Below are positions 20,210-29,036 of a DNA stretch of 35,891 nt, piece by piece. Origin of the DNA: Streptomyces sp. (lineage in GTDB: Bacteria; Actinomycetota; Actinomycetes; Streptomycetales; Streptomycetaceae); the NCBI GenBank assembly GCA_013361925.1, contig JABFXD010000653.1, positions 1 to 35,891 of the forward strand. Reading direction: 5' to 3'. The notes below the pieces were generated by a model that searched no databases, was not told the origin of the DNA, and was given only the letters and a program-made list of their open reading frames with translations. Position 1 is the first letter of the stretch; every line of letters starts with the position of its first letter. The position numbers and the translations under genes were made by a program.

Positions 20210-23200
20210 CGCCTCCCCACGAGGCCCTGCCACGACAGGGCGCGCAGCATCCCATCCGGCGTCGCCTCGGTCCCGTAGAGATAGATGTTGTTGGTCTGGT
20301 CGCCCCGGCCGCCGCCTCCCGCGTACACCGCGGCAAGCTGGCCGGCCGTCGGCGTCACCGACAGGGAGCCGCCCGCCCTGGAGGCGACGTCGAGGGCGGC
20401 GCCGGCCATCGACCGGGCGGCGTCACGTACGCGCTTCGTCGAGGCGAGCAGTCCCTCGCGCAGGCCCTCGCCGTCCATCTCGCCGAGCCACCGGAACTCG
20501 CGCGACGGGGACTTGGTCTTGTGGGCCTTCTTCACCGTCTTGAGCATGTCCTCGGCGATCTTCCGCATCTGCTTTTCGATCGCCTTCTCCTGCGACTTCA
20601 GCCCCGCCACGAGCCCCTCGGCCGCGCGGATGCCCGCCCCGTACAGGGCGTCGCCCACGGTGTTGCCGGTCGCCGTCGCGCTCTTCGCGAGCTGCCCCTG
20701 CAAGTCGTTGATCTTCTTCAGCTCGGCCGGGGTCGCCTTCGCCAGTGCCGCGGCCGTTGCCCCGCCCGCATCGACACCTGCGTCGGCGATCTGCTGGAGC
20801 AGGTCGCTGCGGAGTCCGGCCTTCTTCAGCTTGGCGATGTTGTCCTGGAACGCCTTCGTCGCCTTGAGGGACTGCTGGAGTCCCACGGTGATTGCCGAGA
20901 CCGAGTTGACGTCGGAGTGCCCGGTCGTGATGTTCGCGTCCTGGAGGATGCCCTCAGTGATGCCCGCCGCCGCCTTCGAGCGGGCCTTCAACAGGTCATC
21001 GAGCTTCTTCTGCGCAGCCGCGAGCCGCTTCACCACGGCGTCCCGCCGCGAGACGAGCTTCTCCAGGGTGGCGGTCGCCTTCGCGAGGCTCTTGCCGACA
21101 CCCGAACTCACGTTGTCGGGCAGCGCCTTGGTGATCGACTGGAGCTTCGACTTCAGCTTGGCCGTGCTCTGGTCGATGCCCGCGATGAAACCGGCGATGA
21201 GCAGCTGGCCGGCCGGGGTGAGGATCTTCGCGTCCTTCGCGGGCGGACCCTTCCAGCTGGTCAGGTTGTCGGTGAGCCCGCCGAGCTTGTCCTTCACCGC
21301 GCCGAACATGCTGGAGATGCCGTCGATGAACCCCTGGATCAGCGACTTGCCCGCGTTCCACAGCACACTGGCCATCGACCCGACGGCCTTCTGTGCCTTA
21401 GCGGGCAGGCCCGTCAGGAACACGACCGACTCGGCGACCTTCTTCCGGATGGCGTCGACCAGCCCCTGCCCGGCCTTCACCGCAGGCGTCACCATCTGGA
21501 CAGCCAGGGAGACCAGCGCGTTGAAGGCTCTGCCCGGCAGCCCCGCCAGCCAGCTCACCGCGGCGCTCACGCCGTCGCCGACCGCCCGGCCGATCGCTAC
21601 CGACTTCTCTGCGATCCACGACGCGGCAGAGCCGACGGCGTCCTTCGCGGTCTGCCACGCCCCGGAGAAGTCGCCGGTCAGGAGCTGGCCTACGACGGTG
21701 AGGACGGGCACCAGTACGTTGGTGATCGCCCCGGCCAAGATCGTCGTGAGTGTGGTCGCCAGGCTGACGGCGATCTCGATCAGCGGCTGGATCGCGGGGA
21801 GCAGGTTCTCCAGGATCAGCACGGCGAGTTTACCGAAGGCGGTCAGGATCGGGCTGGCCGCGACCAGGAGTTCAGCGAAGGCGGTACCCAACTCCACAAG
21901 ACTCGGACCGAGTTGGACGAGGAGATCTGCGATGACGGGGAGCAGGGTCTCTGCCAGCTGGACGAGCAGGGCCGCGAACGGCGCCACGAACTCTGGCATC
22001 TGCGCGAGGATCGGGCTCAGCGCGTCGAGGAGGATGTCAGCGACTTCCTGAATGATCGGCGCGAGGTCCGCGAAGATCGTGCTGAGTGCCTCGAAGAGCG
22101 GCATCGCCACCGGCAGCAGCGCGGTGATCAGCTGGCCGAGCACGGTCAGAAGCGGCGACGCCGCGACGATGACCTCACCCACGGCCTCGGCGACAACCTG
22201 AAGGACCGGGCCCAGGGCCTCAATGATCGGGGTCAGCGCCTCGCCCAGGGCGGTGACCAGGGTCTGCACCGGCGGTCCGAGGGCCTCGACAACCGGGCCT
22301 ACCGCCAAGAGCGCCTCGGCGAGCAGCGGAGCCACGGTGGACGCGATCGTCCCCATGGTCTCGAACAAGGTCGTGAGCCCGCCCTGTACCTCGCTGGTGT
22401 TCACGACGTCGGCGATGGCGCCCGTGATCTCCTGCAAGGTGTTGATCAGCCCGCCGCCACCCTCGGGCACGGCGTTGAAGATCGCGCCGATGATCTTGCC
22501 GACGTTCGAGCCGACCGTGAGCAGCTGGCCGAGCAGGTCCATCGCCGTCTCGATGGCGTCCTGCATCGCGCCGGACTCGAACGCGTCGCTCAGCTTCTCG
22601 CCGATGCCCGCCGCAGCATGGGCAGCACCATCGGTGAGCGACTCGAACGACGGCCCGGCCGCCGCGCCGATCTGCCCCAGCGCCGTGACCACGATGCCCG
22701 GGACCCCGGACAGGTTCCGCAGGCCAGTGCTCGCCGAACCGAGCGCCTTCCCCAGCGTCCCGTTGTCCGCCAGCTCCTTCGCCGCGCCCATCGCGCCGGC
22801 CGCCATGTCGCCGAGCGCGGTCGCCGAGTTGAGCAAGTTCGTGCGCAGCACCGGGAGCACGCTCTTCGCGGTGCGCTCAAGGTTGTCGCCGAGGCCGCGG
22901 AACACCTCCTCCTGCACGGCCTGCTGTACCTCGCGCAGGGCCGGGCTCAGGTCCCGCACCGTGGTGGCGAACTTGGCCGCGCTCGGCGACAGCTTGTCGA
23001 GAGCCTTCTCGAACTCCTCGGCCTTCGACGGATCGAGCGCGGCGCTGAGGGCGTCGTCCATGCCGACGGCCGCGAGCTTGACCGTGCCGGACGCCAGCTG
23101 CACCGCAGCCATACCCGTCACCGCGATGCCCGCCGCCGGGGCCACGTTCGCGAGGGTCTGCACGACGCTCGCGAGGAGCGGCACCGCCGAGCCCAGCATC

Positions 23201-23748
23201 CCCGCGGACTTGGCCGCGCCGCCGAGAGCGCCCGCCGCCCCGCCCGCGGCGCCCTTGATCTGGCCGAGGATGCCGGTCAGCCGTCGGGGCCGGTCGACGT
23301 CCACGTCCACGTCGATATCGACGTCCGTGTCATCCACCCGGCGGGCTGCGGCGAGGAGTTCGTCCAGCTGCCGGGCTGCGGCGCGCGTCGTGACCTGCAC
23401 CGTGACGTCGGGGTGCTGGTCCGAGAGCCGGTTGATGTGCGGCTGAAGCTCGTTGATCCGACGCAGCGCCTCATCGATGCTGATGTCGACGCCGATGCGC
23501 TGGTTCGACAGCTCGTCCAGCTCACGGCGCACCCGCGCCATGTCCCGATCCAGCTCGGAGCTGTTCCCGTCGATCTGGATGTCCGGCAGGTGCGAGACGA
23601 GGTCTCGCAACTCCCGCTGCACACCCTGGCCGAGGGCGGCGCCGATGCTGGAGCCCTGCCGCGCCGCATCGGCGACCGTGCCGTTCAGCCCGTCGAGGTT
23701 GACCGCCAAGTGGCTGACCAGGTTCGGCAGGTTGATGTCATCAGCCAC
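20206..23748 (-). CDS. Tail tape measure protein
   Basis: An 1180-residue protein, by far the longest in the window, from a GTG at 23748 behind GGAGGTGA. The N-terminal 190 residues include coiled-coil stretches (DMARVRRELDELSNQRIGVD) and an Asp-rich segment. The middle (about 400-720) is a run of hydrophobic helical repeats of the L-x-P-I/V type, and the C-terminal third has WKGPPAKDAKILTPAGQLLI and a SRRDAVVKRLAAAQKKLDDL helix, all typical of actinophage tape measures. It sets tail length and helps DNA ejection. Located between the chaperone pair and the Dit gene, as expected. Confidence 0.95.
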   Translation of the reverse strand: MADDINLPNLVSHLAVNLDGLNGTVADAARQGSSIGAALGQGVQRELRDLVSHLPDIQIDGNSSELDRDMARVRRELDELSNQRIGVDISIDEALRRINELQPHINRLSDQHPDVTVQVTTRAAARQLDELLAAARRVDDTDVDIDVDVDVDRPRRLTGILGQIKGAAGGAAGALGGAAKSAGMLGSAVPLLASVVQTLANVAPAAGIAVTGMAAVQLASGTVKLAAVGMDDALSAALDPSKAEEFEKALDKLSPSAAKFATTVRDLSPALREVQQAVQEEVFRGLGDNLERTAKSVLPVLRTNLLNSATALGDMAAGAMGAAKELADNGTLGKALGSASTGLRNLSGVPGIVVTALGQIGAAAGPSFESLTDGAAHAAAGIGEKLSDAFESGAMQDAIETAMDLLGQLLTVGSNVGKIIGAIFNAVPEGGGGLINTLQEITGAIADVVNTSEVQGGLTTLFETMGTIASTVAPLLAEALLAVGPVVEALGPPVQTLVTALGEALTPIIEALGPVLQVVAEAVGEVIVAASPLLTVLGQLITALLPVAMPLFEALSTIFADLAPIIQEVADILLDALSPILAQMPEFVAPFAALLVQLAETLLPVIADLLVQLGPSLVELGTAFAELLVAASPILTAFGKLAVLILENLLPAIQPLIEIAVSLATTLTTILAGAITNVLVPVLTVVGQLLTGDFSGAWQTAKDAVGSAASWIAEKSVAIGRAVGDGVSAAVSWLAGLPGRAFNALVSLAVQMVTPAVKAGQGLVDAIRKKVAESVVFLTGLPAKAQKAVGSMASVLWNAGKSLIQGFIDGISSMFGAVKDKLGGLTDNLTSWKGPPAKDAKILTPAGQLLIAGFIAGIDQSTAKLKSKLQSITKALPDNVSSGVGKSLAKATATLEKLVSRRDAVVKRLAAAQKKLDDLLKARSKAAAGITEGILQDANITTGHSDVNSVSAITVGLQQSLKATKAFQDNIAKLKKAGLRSDLLQQIADAGVDAGGATAAALAKATPAELKKINDLQGQLAKSATATGNTVGDALYGAGIRAAEGLVAGLKSQEKAIEKQMRKIAEDMLKTVKKAHKTKSPSREFRWLGEMDGEGLREGLLASTKRVRDAARSMAGAALDVASRAGGSLSVTPTAGQLAAVYAGGGGRGDQTNNIYLYGTEATPDGMLRALSWQGLVGRR

Positions 23749-23769
23749 TCGGGGTCACCTCCTCGGGGT

Positions 23770-24425
23770 TCAGCCGCGGCTCATGCGGGCCATGTCGAGC
23801 AGGCCGGGACCGGACTGCATCGCGGGCTGCTGCTGGGGACGGGTGCCGCCGGTCTGGTTGGCGGCCTGGTGCTCATCGGCCAGCGTCATCAGCTGGCCGA
23901 ACGTCATGTCCCAGAAGTCGTGGGGAGGAATGTGGAGGGCACCGATGGCGAGGTAGTAGAGCTGAGACCAGGGGAAACCGTCGTCGTCTCCGGAGTGGCC
24001 CCGTTGTCCTTCGGGGCGTCGTCGTTTCCCAGGCCCGCCAGAGCCTTCGTCAGCGCGGCGTTGAAGGTCTCGACATAGCGGGCCAGTTCGCCGGGCAAGA
24101 GGAGGTCCGCGAGGTCGACGCCGTCCGTACGGCGGCGGTAGGTGATGTCGCCTGAGATGCGCCTCTCGCCCTTCGCGTCCTGGTGCTCGCGGAAGTGCGG
24201 CTCGAATCCACCCGGCCCGATGCAGCCGGCGCCGATGAGCTGGACGAGCGGGCCGAACGCTGCACCCTTGCCGGTCACGTCGATGGCGCGCTGAGCGGCC
24301 TCGACGGACCCATAGCGGGCCTCCAGCAGCGCCAGGGAGCGCAGCGGGTAGCGAAGGGGGATCTCGGTTCCGTCGGACAGCGGGATGCTGCCGCTGCCTC
24401 CGAGCAGGTCAAGGCCTTGCGTCAT
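23770..24425 (-). CDS. Tail assembly chaperone, -1 frameshift form (gpGT-like)
   Basis: Predicted fusion: codons 1-134 from 24425 to 24024, then a -1 shift on GGGAAAC, re-reading base 24024, and 84 more codons to a stop at 23770-23772. The added part has WSQLYYLAIGALHIPPHDFW, DMTFGQLMTLADEHQAAN and ends LLDMARMSRG, typical of the T domain of tail chaperones (helices followed by the W/F-rich motif). The frame has no stop between shift and end, and it ends 22 bases before the tape-measure start. The T domain recruits tail tube protein. Confidence 0.8.
23904..24425 (-). CDS. Tail assembly chaperone, short form (gpG-like)
   Basis: The 173-residue zero-frame product from ATG 24425. The sequence (IPLSDGTEIPLRYPLRSLAL, EARYGSVEAAQRAIDVTGKG, VDLADLLLPGELARYVETFN) matches the helical tail chaperones encoded between the major tail protein and tape measure in siphophages. 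Termination at 23904 gives the short form; a slippery site at 24030 allows the long form. The last about 40 residues are a Thr/Ser/Pro-rich tail that looks non-coding in this frame, consistent with the frameshift. Confidence 0.8.
   Translation of the reverse strand: MTQGLDLLGGSGSIPLSDGTEIPLRYPLRSLALLEARYGSVEAAQRAIDVTGKGAAFGPLVQLIGAGCIGPGGFEPHFREHQDAKGERRISGDITYRRRTDGVDLADLLLPGELARYVETFNAALTKALAGLGNDDAPKDNGATPETTTVSPGLSSTTSPSVPSTFLPTTSGT
24024..24030 (-). other. Programmed -1 slippery heptamer GGGAAAC
   Basis: On the minus strand the zero-frame reading is CTG GGA AAC, so the heptamer is in the right register (G GGA AAC) for tandem slippage to GGG AAA. It is a canonical XXXYYYZ sequence and the -1 frame encodes a T-like domain. 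Confidence 0.8.
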
Positions 24426-24517
24426 GGTGGTGGGTCCCTACGTGAGTGCCGGGTTTCGGCCTGCGGATGAGGGGTGGCCGGCCGGGCGCGCTGAGCGAGA
24501 ACGCGCCCGACCGGAGA

Positions 24518-25084
24518 TCAGGCGATCGCCGCGGCGGTCTCGTTGATGACGAGGGAGATCCAGTCGTCCGTGGAGATGAGCGGGTCGGCGTCCGCGGTGA
24601 AGCTCGCGATGCGGTAGTCCTCCTCGGCGAACCCGAGGTCCGGGAACGCGCTGAGCGTGAGCTTGTGGAGGACCACGTGGAAGTCGCCGCCGATCAGGTC
24701 GACGCCGTTCTCGGGCGTGACGCCTTCGAGCTTGAAGGCCGGGAAGTTGGCGGTCGCGCCCTTCAGATCCCATCGGGAGGTCTCGGCGGCACCGGTGCCC
24801 GAGTCGGTGACCGTGCCGCCGAGGATCGCCACGAGGACGTCGAGCGACACCTTCGCGTGGCTGATGGCGACCTGCACGTTCGTCAGCGCCGAGTTCGACG
24901 CCAGCTTCTTGTTGTCGCCGCGCAGCTGCTTCACCTCCACGTCACCGGAGATCTCGAAGCTCTTGATGCCGGGCACGTCGATCAGCGCGCCGTACGTCGG
25001 GGTGCCGGACGCGGGGTCGGCCGTCAGAGGCGCGATCTTCGCGTCCTCGATGCCGTACACCTTCGTGAACCGCTGAATGGGCAT
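24518..25084 (-). CDS. Major tail tube protein
   Basis: A 188-residue protein from ATG 25084 with GGAAGGA nearby; a longer in-frame start at 25234 would intrude on the neighbour and is rejected. Tail-tube features: FTKVYGIEDAKIAPLTADPA, then VPGIKSFEISGDVEVKQLRG and GDNKKLASNSALTNVQVAIS, and TADADPLISTDDWISLVINE at the end. The mixed beta fold and place before the chaperones match siphophage tail tubes. It forms stacked hexamers. Confidence 0.85.
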   Translation of the reverse strand: MPIQRFTKVYGIEDAKIAPLTADPASGTPTYGALIDVPGIKSFEISGDVEVKQLRGDNKKLASNSALTNVQVAISHAKVSLDVLVAILGGTVTDSGTGAAETSRWDLKGATANFPAFKLEGVTPENGVDLIGGDFHVVLHKLTLSAFPDLGFAEEDYRIASFTADADPLISTDDWISLVINETAAAIA

Positions 25085-25116
25085 GTCCTGTCCTTCCTGG
25101 TGCCGGGGTCCGGCCC

Positions 25117-25398
25117 TTACGTGAGGGGTGGGGCGTCGACTGCGGGTTCGGGGACGGTCTCCAGCGGGCAGCCGGGGAGCGCAGGGGCGGGGCCGGCGTC
25201 TTGCGGGACGATCAGCCCGTCGACCGCCCACCACGCGGTACCGGGCTGGTCGTCGGCGTCGTGCACCGAGACCGCGCCGTGCTCGATGGCGACGGCCGCG
25301 CCGATCCGGGCGACGACCGCACCGGGGCGGGCCGGCCAGTGCGGGCCGAGGGCGGCGAGTGCGTCCTCGCGGGACGTGGGGGTGTGGGTGATCCTCAT
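25117..25398 (-). CDS. Small hypothetical protein (93 aa) between tail terminator and tube
   Basis: ATG at 25398 overlaps the upstream stop (ATGA). Sequence MRITHTPTSREDALAALGPH, then VARIGAAVAIEHGAVSVHDA and TAWWAVDGLIVPQDA. Mixed alpha/beta, Pro-rich tail. Not recognised; it may be a tail accessory protein by position. Confidence 0.6.
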   Translation of the reverse strand: MRITHTPTSREDALAALGPHWPARPGAVVARIGAAVAIEHGAVSVHDADDQPGTAWWAVDGLIVPQDAGPAPALPGCPLETVPEPAVDAPPLT

Positions 25399-25838
25399 TG
25401 CGGGACCACCTCCTGTGTGAGGAGCGCCCGGCGGACCGTGATCGTGATCGAGTGGCGGACGCGGTTGTCCTCGATCGGGATGCGGTCGATGTCCTGCACG
25501 CGGACGGACGTCACCTTCGCCGGGTGTGCTGGCAGGCCGTGTCCGTGGAGGGCGGCGGCGATGGCCTCGGCCAGCCCGTACCGTTCGGTGTTCTTGGTGG
25601 TGACTGCGCCGGTCTTCGCGCGGGCCCGCTGCACGAGGTCGACCACGATGGTTTCGTTCACCTGCGGATCGGCCCCGGCGTCACCGGCTGCCGTGAGGTC
25701 GATCGTTGCGGGGAGCCCTTCCTGCACGACGATGTACGGCTCGGCCTGCTTCGGTCGGGGGCCGTCGCGGAAGACGGGCACGCCGAACTGGAGGCTTTCG
25801 AGTCGGGCCTTGATGGCGCCCGAAGTCGACGCGGCCAT
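25395..25838 (-). CDS. Tail terminator-like protein
   Basis: A 147-residue protein from ATG 25838, overlapping the preceding stop (TGATG). It has the fold pattern of phage tail terminators: an opening helix (AIKARLESLQFGVPVFRDG), paired strands (YIVVQEGLPATIDLTAAG, NETIVVDLVQRARAKTG), a helix (GLAEAIAAALHGHGLP) and a final strand with HSITITVRRALLTQ. Its place after the HK97-gp10-like gene and before the tube gene fits. It caps the tail tube before head joining. Confidence 0.75.
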   Translation of the reverse strand: MAASTSGAIKARLESLQFGVPVFRDGPRPKQAEPYIVVQEGLPATIDLTAAGDAGADPQVNETIVVDLVQRARAKTGAVTTKNTERYGLAEAIAAALHGHGLPAHPAKVTSVRVQDIDRIPIEDNRVRHSITITVRRALLTQEVVPQ

Positions 25839-26305
25839 CAGCGCCGTCCGATCTGCGAGGCGTGCGCCCGCCAGAAGATGGGCGTCAGCTCGATCGCCGG
25901 ACGGAGGAACGGCTGAGCCGCCGTGCCCGGGTGGTTGACCTGCGCGACCGGATGCGCAGCGCCCGGCCAGTACAGGGCCTGCTTGTACTTGGGCTTGATG
26001 ACGTGCGGCGCGGTGCCGTACTCGACGGCCGCCGCGTAGTTCACGTTCGACCCGACCATGTAGCCGAGCGACCGCCCGCCGCCCTCGGCACGCGAGACGA
26101 TCGAGGACCGCAGACGGCCCGTGTCCACCGGGGCCCGGCGCCTCGCCTCGTTCTGCACATCGATCCGGGTCCGGTCCACGGCGCGCGCCACGTCATCCGA
26201 CATGCGGCCCATCACCCGGCGCAGACCACGCTCGTACGCCCTCGTGTTGATCCGCGCCGTCGTCGAGGCAGAGGCCCGCATCGAGACACTGCGACGCACC
26301 CGCAT
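25838..26305 (-). CDS. HK97 gp10-like tail completion / head-tail connector protein
   Basis: The start is ATG 26305 overlapping the upstream stop; a GTG at 26308 just before is equally possible. The 155-residue product carries the gp10 signature: helices with RTRIDVQNEARRRAPVDTG, RLRSSIVSR, YMVGSNVNYAAAVEYGTAPH and the ending PGTAAQPFLRPAIELT. This family acts in head-tail joining. Confidence 0.85.
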   Translation of the reverse strand: MRVRRSVSMRASASTTARINTRAYERGLRRVMGRMSDDVARAVDRTRIDVQNEARRRAPVDTGRLRSSIVSRAEGGGRSLGYMVGSNVNYAAAVEYGTAPHVIKPKYKQALYWPGAAHPVAQVNHPGTAAQPFLRPAIELTPIFWRAHASQIGRR

Positions 26306-26991
26306 CACACACCCCCGATCAGCGACGCACCGCGGTTCAGGTACGGGGCGAGAAGGGCGTCAACCTGCGTCGATCCAGTCGACGACGACGGGGCCACAAC
26401 GTCAGACGGGGCGTCGTCGTCGGCGTCCTCGATGCGCACGTTGTTGCCCTCGTCATCCGCGTCGAGGGAGTCATCCACCGCGGCGTCCGCATCCGACGGC
26501 GCCGCCCGGCCCTGCATCTCCGCGGCGAGCAGCGCGTTGCCCAGGGACACCGTCATCGGCGTCTCGGCGTAGCCGAAGCTCCCCGCGACCCGAACCTGAT
26601 CGGCCCCCCACCGCGACCACAGCCCCTGCCAGCCGCCGTTGTACGACTCGGCCCCCACCACCAAGTCGTCGTAGCCGCCGAACGCCAGATGCAGGGCGTC
26701 GATCTGTCCGAGCACGTCAGACGACGTGACCCGGTACGCCGACGACGGGATGAGGGGGCCGTCGTCGCCGTTCAGAACAGGCGTGACGCTGGTGATTGTT
26801 CGGACGCGCCGCGGGAGGATGACCAGTCCCCCCGCGGCCACGTCCGCCACCACCACCAGGTCGGTTGGTTCGAAGAGCTGGAGCGTGTAGGCGGTGATCC
26901 GCTCCCGGGCAGCAGCAATCCACGCGGTGACCTCGGCATCCGTGCCGGTACACCCCGCGTCTCGTGCGGCCTCAAGGGAGCAGTACGCCAT
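26305..26991 (-). CDS. Head-tail connector protein
   Basis: A 228-residue protein with ATG 26991. The N-terminus (MAYCSLEAARDAGCTGTDAE, VTAWIAAARERITAYTLQLF) is the helical region of adaptor proteins in the HK97 gp6 group; the middle has LPRRVRTITSVTPV and FGGYDDLVVGAESYNGGW. The last 60 residues are acidic (DADAAVDDSLDADDEGNNVR). Located between the capsid and the gp10-like gene, so it most likely connects portal to tail. Confidence 0.75.
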   Translation of the reverse strand: MAYCSLEAARDAGCTGTDAEVTAWIAAARERITAYTLQLFEPTDLVVVADVAAGGLVILPRRVRTITSVTPVLNGDDGPLIPSSAYRVTSSDVLGQIDALHLAFGGYDDLVVGAESYNGGWQGLWSRWGADQVRVAGSFGYAETPMTVSLGNALLAAEMQGRAAPSDADAAVDDSLDADDEGNNVRIEDADDDAPSDVVAPSSSTGSTQVDALLAPYLNRGASLIGGV

Positions 26992-26994
26992 GGG

Positions 26995-27294
26995 TCAGCC
27001 CTGCTCGCCCTCGTCGGACTGCTCGCCCGCGTCGAGTTCCTTCTTCACGCCCGCGGTGATGAGTCCGCCCTTGGCGACGATCTGCCGGGCGTAGCCACCC
27101 GGGTGGGAGTGGACGACGGGGCCGGTCGGCTCGCCGGTGCCGGCGGAGTCGAGGGCGCGGAACGCGTCGTCGGGCGCCTGCTGGCCGACCTCCCATCCCT
27201 CGCCTCCGGAGTACTGGCGGGTGGACACGACGGCCGGGTTCGGCTGCTCGTCAGGGGTGTCGGGGGTGTCGGGGCTGGGCTTGCGTGTGGCCAT
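26995..27294 (-). CDS. Small hypothetical protein downstream of the capsid gene (99 aa)
   Basis: ATG 27294 with GAGGAG eight bases upstream; the longer frame to 27609 overlaps the capsid gene and is rejected. Residues 1-25 are Pro/Asp-rich, followed by YSGGEGWEVGQQAPDDAFRA and VVHSHPGGYARQIVAKGGLI. Its C-terminus is acidic. It may be a head-associated protein by position. Not recognised. Confidence 0.6.
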   Translation of the reverse strand: MATRKPSPDTPDTPDEQPNPAVVSTRQYSGGEGWEVGQQAPDDAFRALDSAGTGEPTGPVVHSHPGGYARQIVAKGGLITAGVKKELDAGEQSDEGEQG

Positions 27295-27371
27295 GGTGTG
27301 GCTCCTCGCGCGAGTGTCAGGAGAGGGGGGGGAGGGAGGCGCGGCCGGGGACCGCCGGCCGCGCCCGTCGA

Positions 27372-28688
27372 TCAGGAGGTGGCCGCAGCGAACGTGATCT
27401 TCACGAAGGCCTGCGGGGTGTGCACGGCGATGTTGGCGCGGCGCTCGGCGAGGATGACCAGCGTGTTCGCGGTGAAGTAGTCCGCGTGGCTGTCGGTCAT
27501 GAGGATCGTGATGCCCTGCCGCTCCCACAGCGTGGCGCCGGTGCGGAACCCGCCGAGGAGCGCGGTGCCCGCGGTCATCGCCACCGTGGTGACGACGGTC
27601 AGACCCCACAGGCGCATCGGCGCGCCGGGGTCGGTGACGTTCGCGATGACGCGGAACTGGCCGTTGTCGTCCTCGTCCAGCTCGATGTCCTGCCAGTCCA
27701 TCGGGTTGAGGACGATCGCCGACGGGGGGTACAGGGCGAGTTCACCCTGCGTCTTCGCCTTGCGGACCGTGATCAGCTTGACGTCCGTGTTGCCCACGCC
27801 CGGCTGGTAGGTGCCGATGCCCGAGGTGGTGAGGATGCCCTGCATCTCGGTCGTGCCGTTGCCCGTGAGGATCTCGCGATCCATCTTGTACTCAAGGCCG
27901 TACGTGAGACGGCCGTTGATGTACCCCATCAGCTGGCCGTTGTCGTCCGCGGCCTGCCTCGTGATGGGCACCCAGTGCGCGACCGTCTTCAGCGTCGTGG
28001 TGATGAGGTCGAACACGAACGGGCCGCTCTTGGGCTTGTCCGCGCCCTCGGCCACAACCGCGGCCTTGTTCCACGTCGACTGCGGGCCGGACATGTCCCG
28101 CATGTATTCGAGCGTGGTGCCGTCCGACGTCTGCCTGTCGAGCAGGCTCGCGACCAGCAGCGGGAAGTCCGGGTTGTTCGGGATGATCCCCGGCACCCTG
28201 GTGTTCTGCTGCGGCTGCGTGGTCGTGGTGACCGTGCCGGTCGGGGCCGCGCGGTGCTCGAAGGCGAACTTGCCCCGCTTGCCGTTGGCGCGGAAGATCT
28301 CCAGCGCCGAAGACCGGACGAACCCTTCGGCGACGGTGAGCGGATGCTCGTTGCCGTTCGCGTCGGGCTGCATGCCCGGCTCTGTGCGGCGGGTGTCGGG
28401 CTGCGGGTCGCCCGGGGGGACTGCGGCCTGGAGGGCGCGCAGTCGAGCGTCGCGCTGCTGTGCCTGCTCGATCTGCGCGGTGATGTCGTCGGCGCGCTGG
28501 AGCAGCTCGGCCACGTCACCGTCGAAGTTGGGGTCCTGGAGCAGGCGTACGACCTCGTCGCGCTGCTCCAGCAGGGTGGGTGCGCCGCCCTTGATGGCGT
28601 AGATCGGGTACCGCTTGGCCGGGTTCTCGCCGCACGCGGCGCGGCCCTTGCGGTAGCCGATGGGGTGGACGCGGGCAAAGTTGCTCAC
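27372..28688 (-). CDS. Major capsid protein, HK97 fold
   Basis: A 438-residue protein from GTG 28688 with GAGGAGGA as ribosome site. The N-terminal part (RDEVVRLLQDPNFDGDVAEL, LQRADDITAQIEQAQQRDAR) is a coiled-coil delta-like domain likely removed by the protease. The shell domain shows PLLVASLLDRQTSDG, VAHWVPITRQAADDN, a GRLTYGLEYKMDREILTGNG region and the C-terminal VNPMDWQ-like and LGGFRTG motifs typical of HK97 capsids. There is no separate scaffold gene, in line with the delta domain. Confidence 0.9.
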   Translation of the reverse strand: MSNFARVHPIGYRKGRAACGENPAKRYPIYAIKGGAPTLLEQRDEVVRLLQDPNFDGDVAELLQRADDITAQIEQAQQRDARLRALQAAVPPGDPQPDTRRTEPGMQPDANGNEHPLTVAEGFVRSSALEIFRANGKRGKFAFEHRAAPTGTVTTTTQPQQNTRVPGIIPNNPDFPLLVASLLDRQTSDGTTLEYMRDMSGPQSTWNKAAVVAEGADKPKSGPFVFDLITTTLKTVAHWVPITRQAADDNGQLMGYINGRLTYGLEYKMDREILTGNGTTEMQGILTTSGIGTYQPGVGNTDVKLITVRKAKTQGELALYPPSAIVLNPMDWQDIELDEDDNGQFRVIANVTDPGAPMRLWGLTVVTTVAMTAGTALLGGFRTGATLWERQGITILMTDSHADYFTANTLVILAERRANIAVHTPQAFVKITFAAATS

Positions 28689-28886
28689 GAGATCCTCCTC
28701 GGCCGGTGGACGGCGCGCAGCCGCCCAGGTGTCTGGGTGTCTGCGGTCCGTCTTCTACGGCCGGTGGATCGCGCCCGGCGTGCTCGCGGCTTTTACGTCC
28801 GGTGCGAGCGGCCCGGATGTGGGGAGGGTAGATCGATTGCTGGTGTGCGTGTGGGTGGGGGCTGCAATTCGCGCGGCGACGGGCGT
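28689..28886 (-). promoter_or_regulatory. Untranslated leader before the capsid gene
   Basis: This 198-bp stretch, the longest gap in the late operon, has no convincing gene. It ends in the strong capsid ribosome site and contains one copy of an 18-bp repeat (28856-28873) also present upstream of the small terminase gene. A promoter or RNA processing site boosting capsid expression would fit, but no -35/-10 pair is clear. Confidence 0.4.
28856..28873. repeat. 18-bp intergenic repeat, capsid copy
   Basis: TGGGGGCTGCAATTCGCG, identical to 34916-34933. It is the only shared segment between the two leaders. Confidence 0.6.
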
Positions 28887-29036
28887 CTACCTGCGTCGGT
28901 CCGTCAGCTTCGAGAGTGCTGACGCGGTGGTGACCGCTACGAAGGCGAGCACGGCGAGGTAGATGCGCGGCCACCCGTCCACGGCGTATGCAGGGACGAG
29001 CACCAGCAGACCGAACACGATCAGTGCCCACATCAT
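28887..29036 (-). CDS. 49-residue two-helix membrane protein
   Basis: ATG at 29036 (or 29033) with GAGGAGG ten bases upstream, overlapping the stop of the previous small gene. The product has two hydrophobic segments (WALIVFGLLVLVPAYAV and IYLAVLAFVAVTTASAL) joined by DGWPR and a basic end (KLTDRRR). An unusual item between protease and capsid genes. Confidence 0.6.
   Translation of the reverse strand: MMWALIVFGLLVLVPAYAVDGWPRIYLAVLAFVAVTTASALSKLTDRRR

Noticed and set aside
20521-24078. 1185-codon plus-strand frame opposite the tape measure gene
   Set aside because: It is antisense to the tape measure and chaperone genes and has the low-complexity Arg/Gly/His composition of a GC-rich shadow frame.
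24518-25234. 238-codon version of the tail tube gene
   Set aside because: The extra N-terminal 50 residues overlap the upstream gene and read as shadow sequence; the tail-tube fold starts at the ATG at 25084.
26995-27609. 204-codon version of the 99-aa gene downstream of the capsid
   Set aside because: Its first half is antiparallel in composition and overlaps the capsid gene; the ATG at 27294 has a proper ribosome site.
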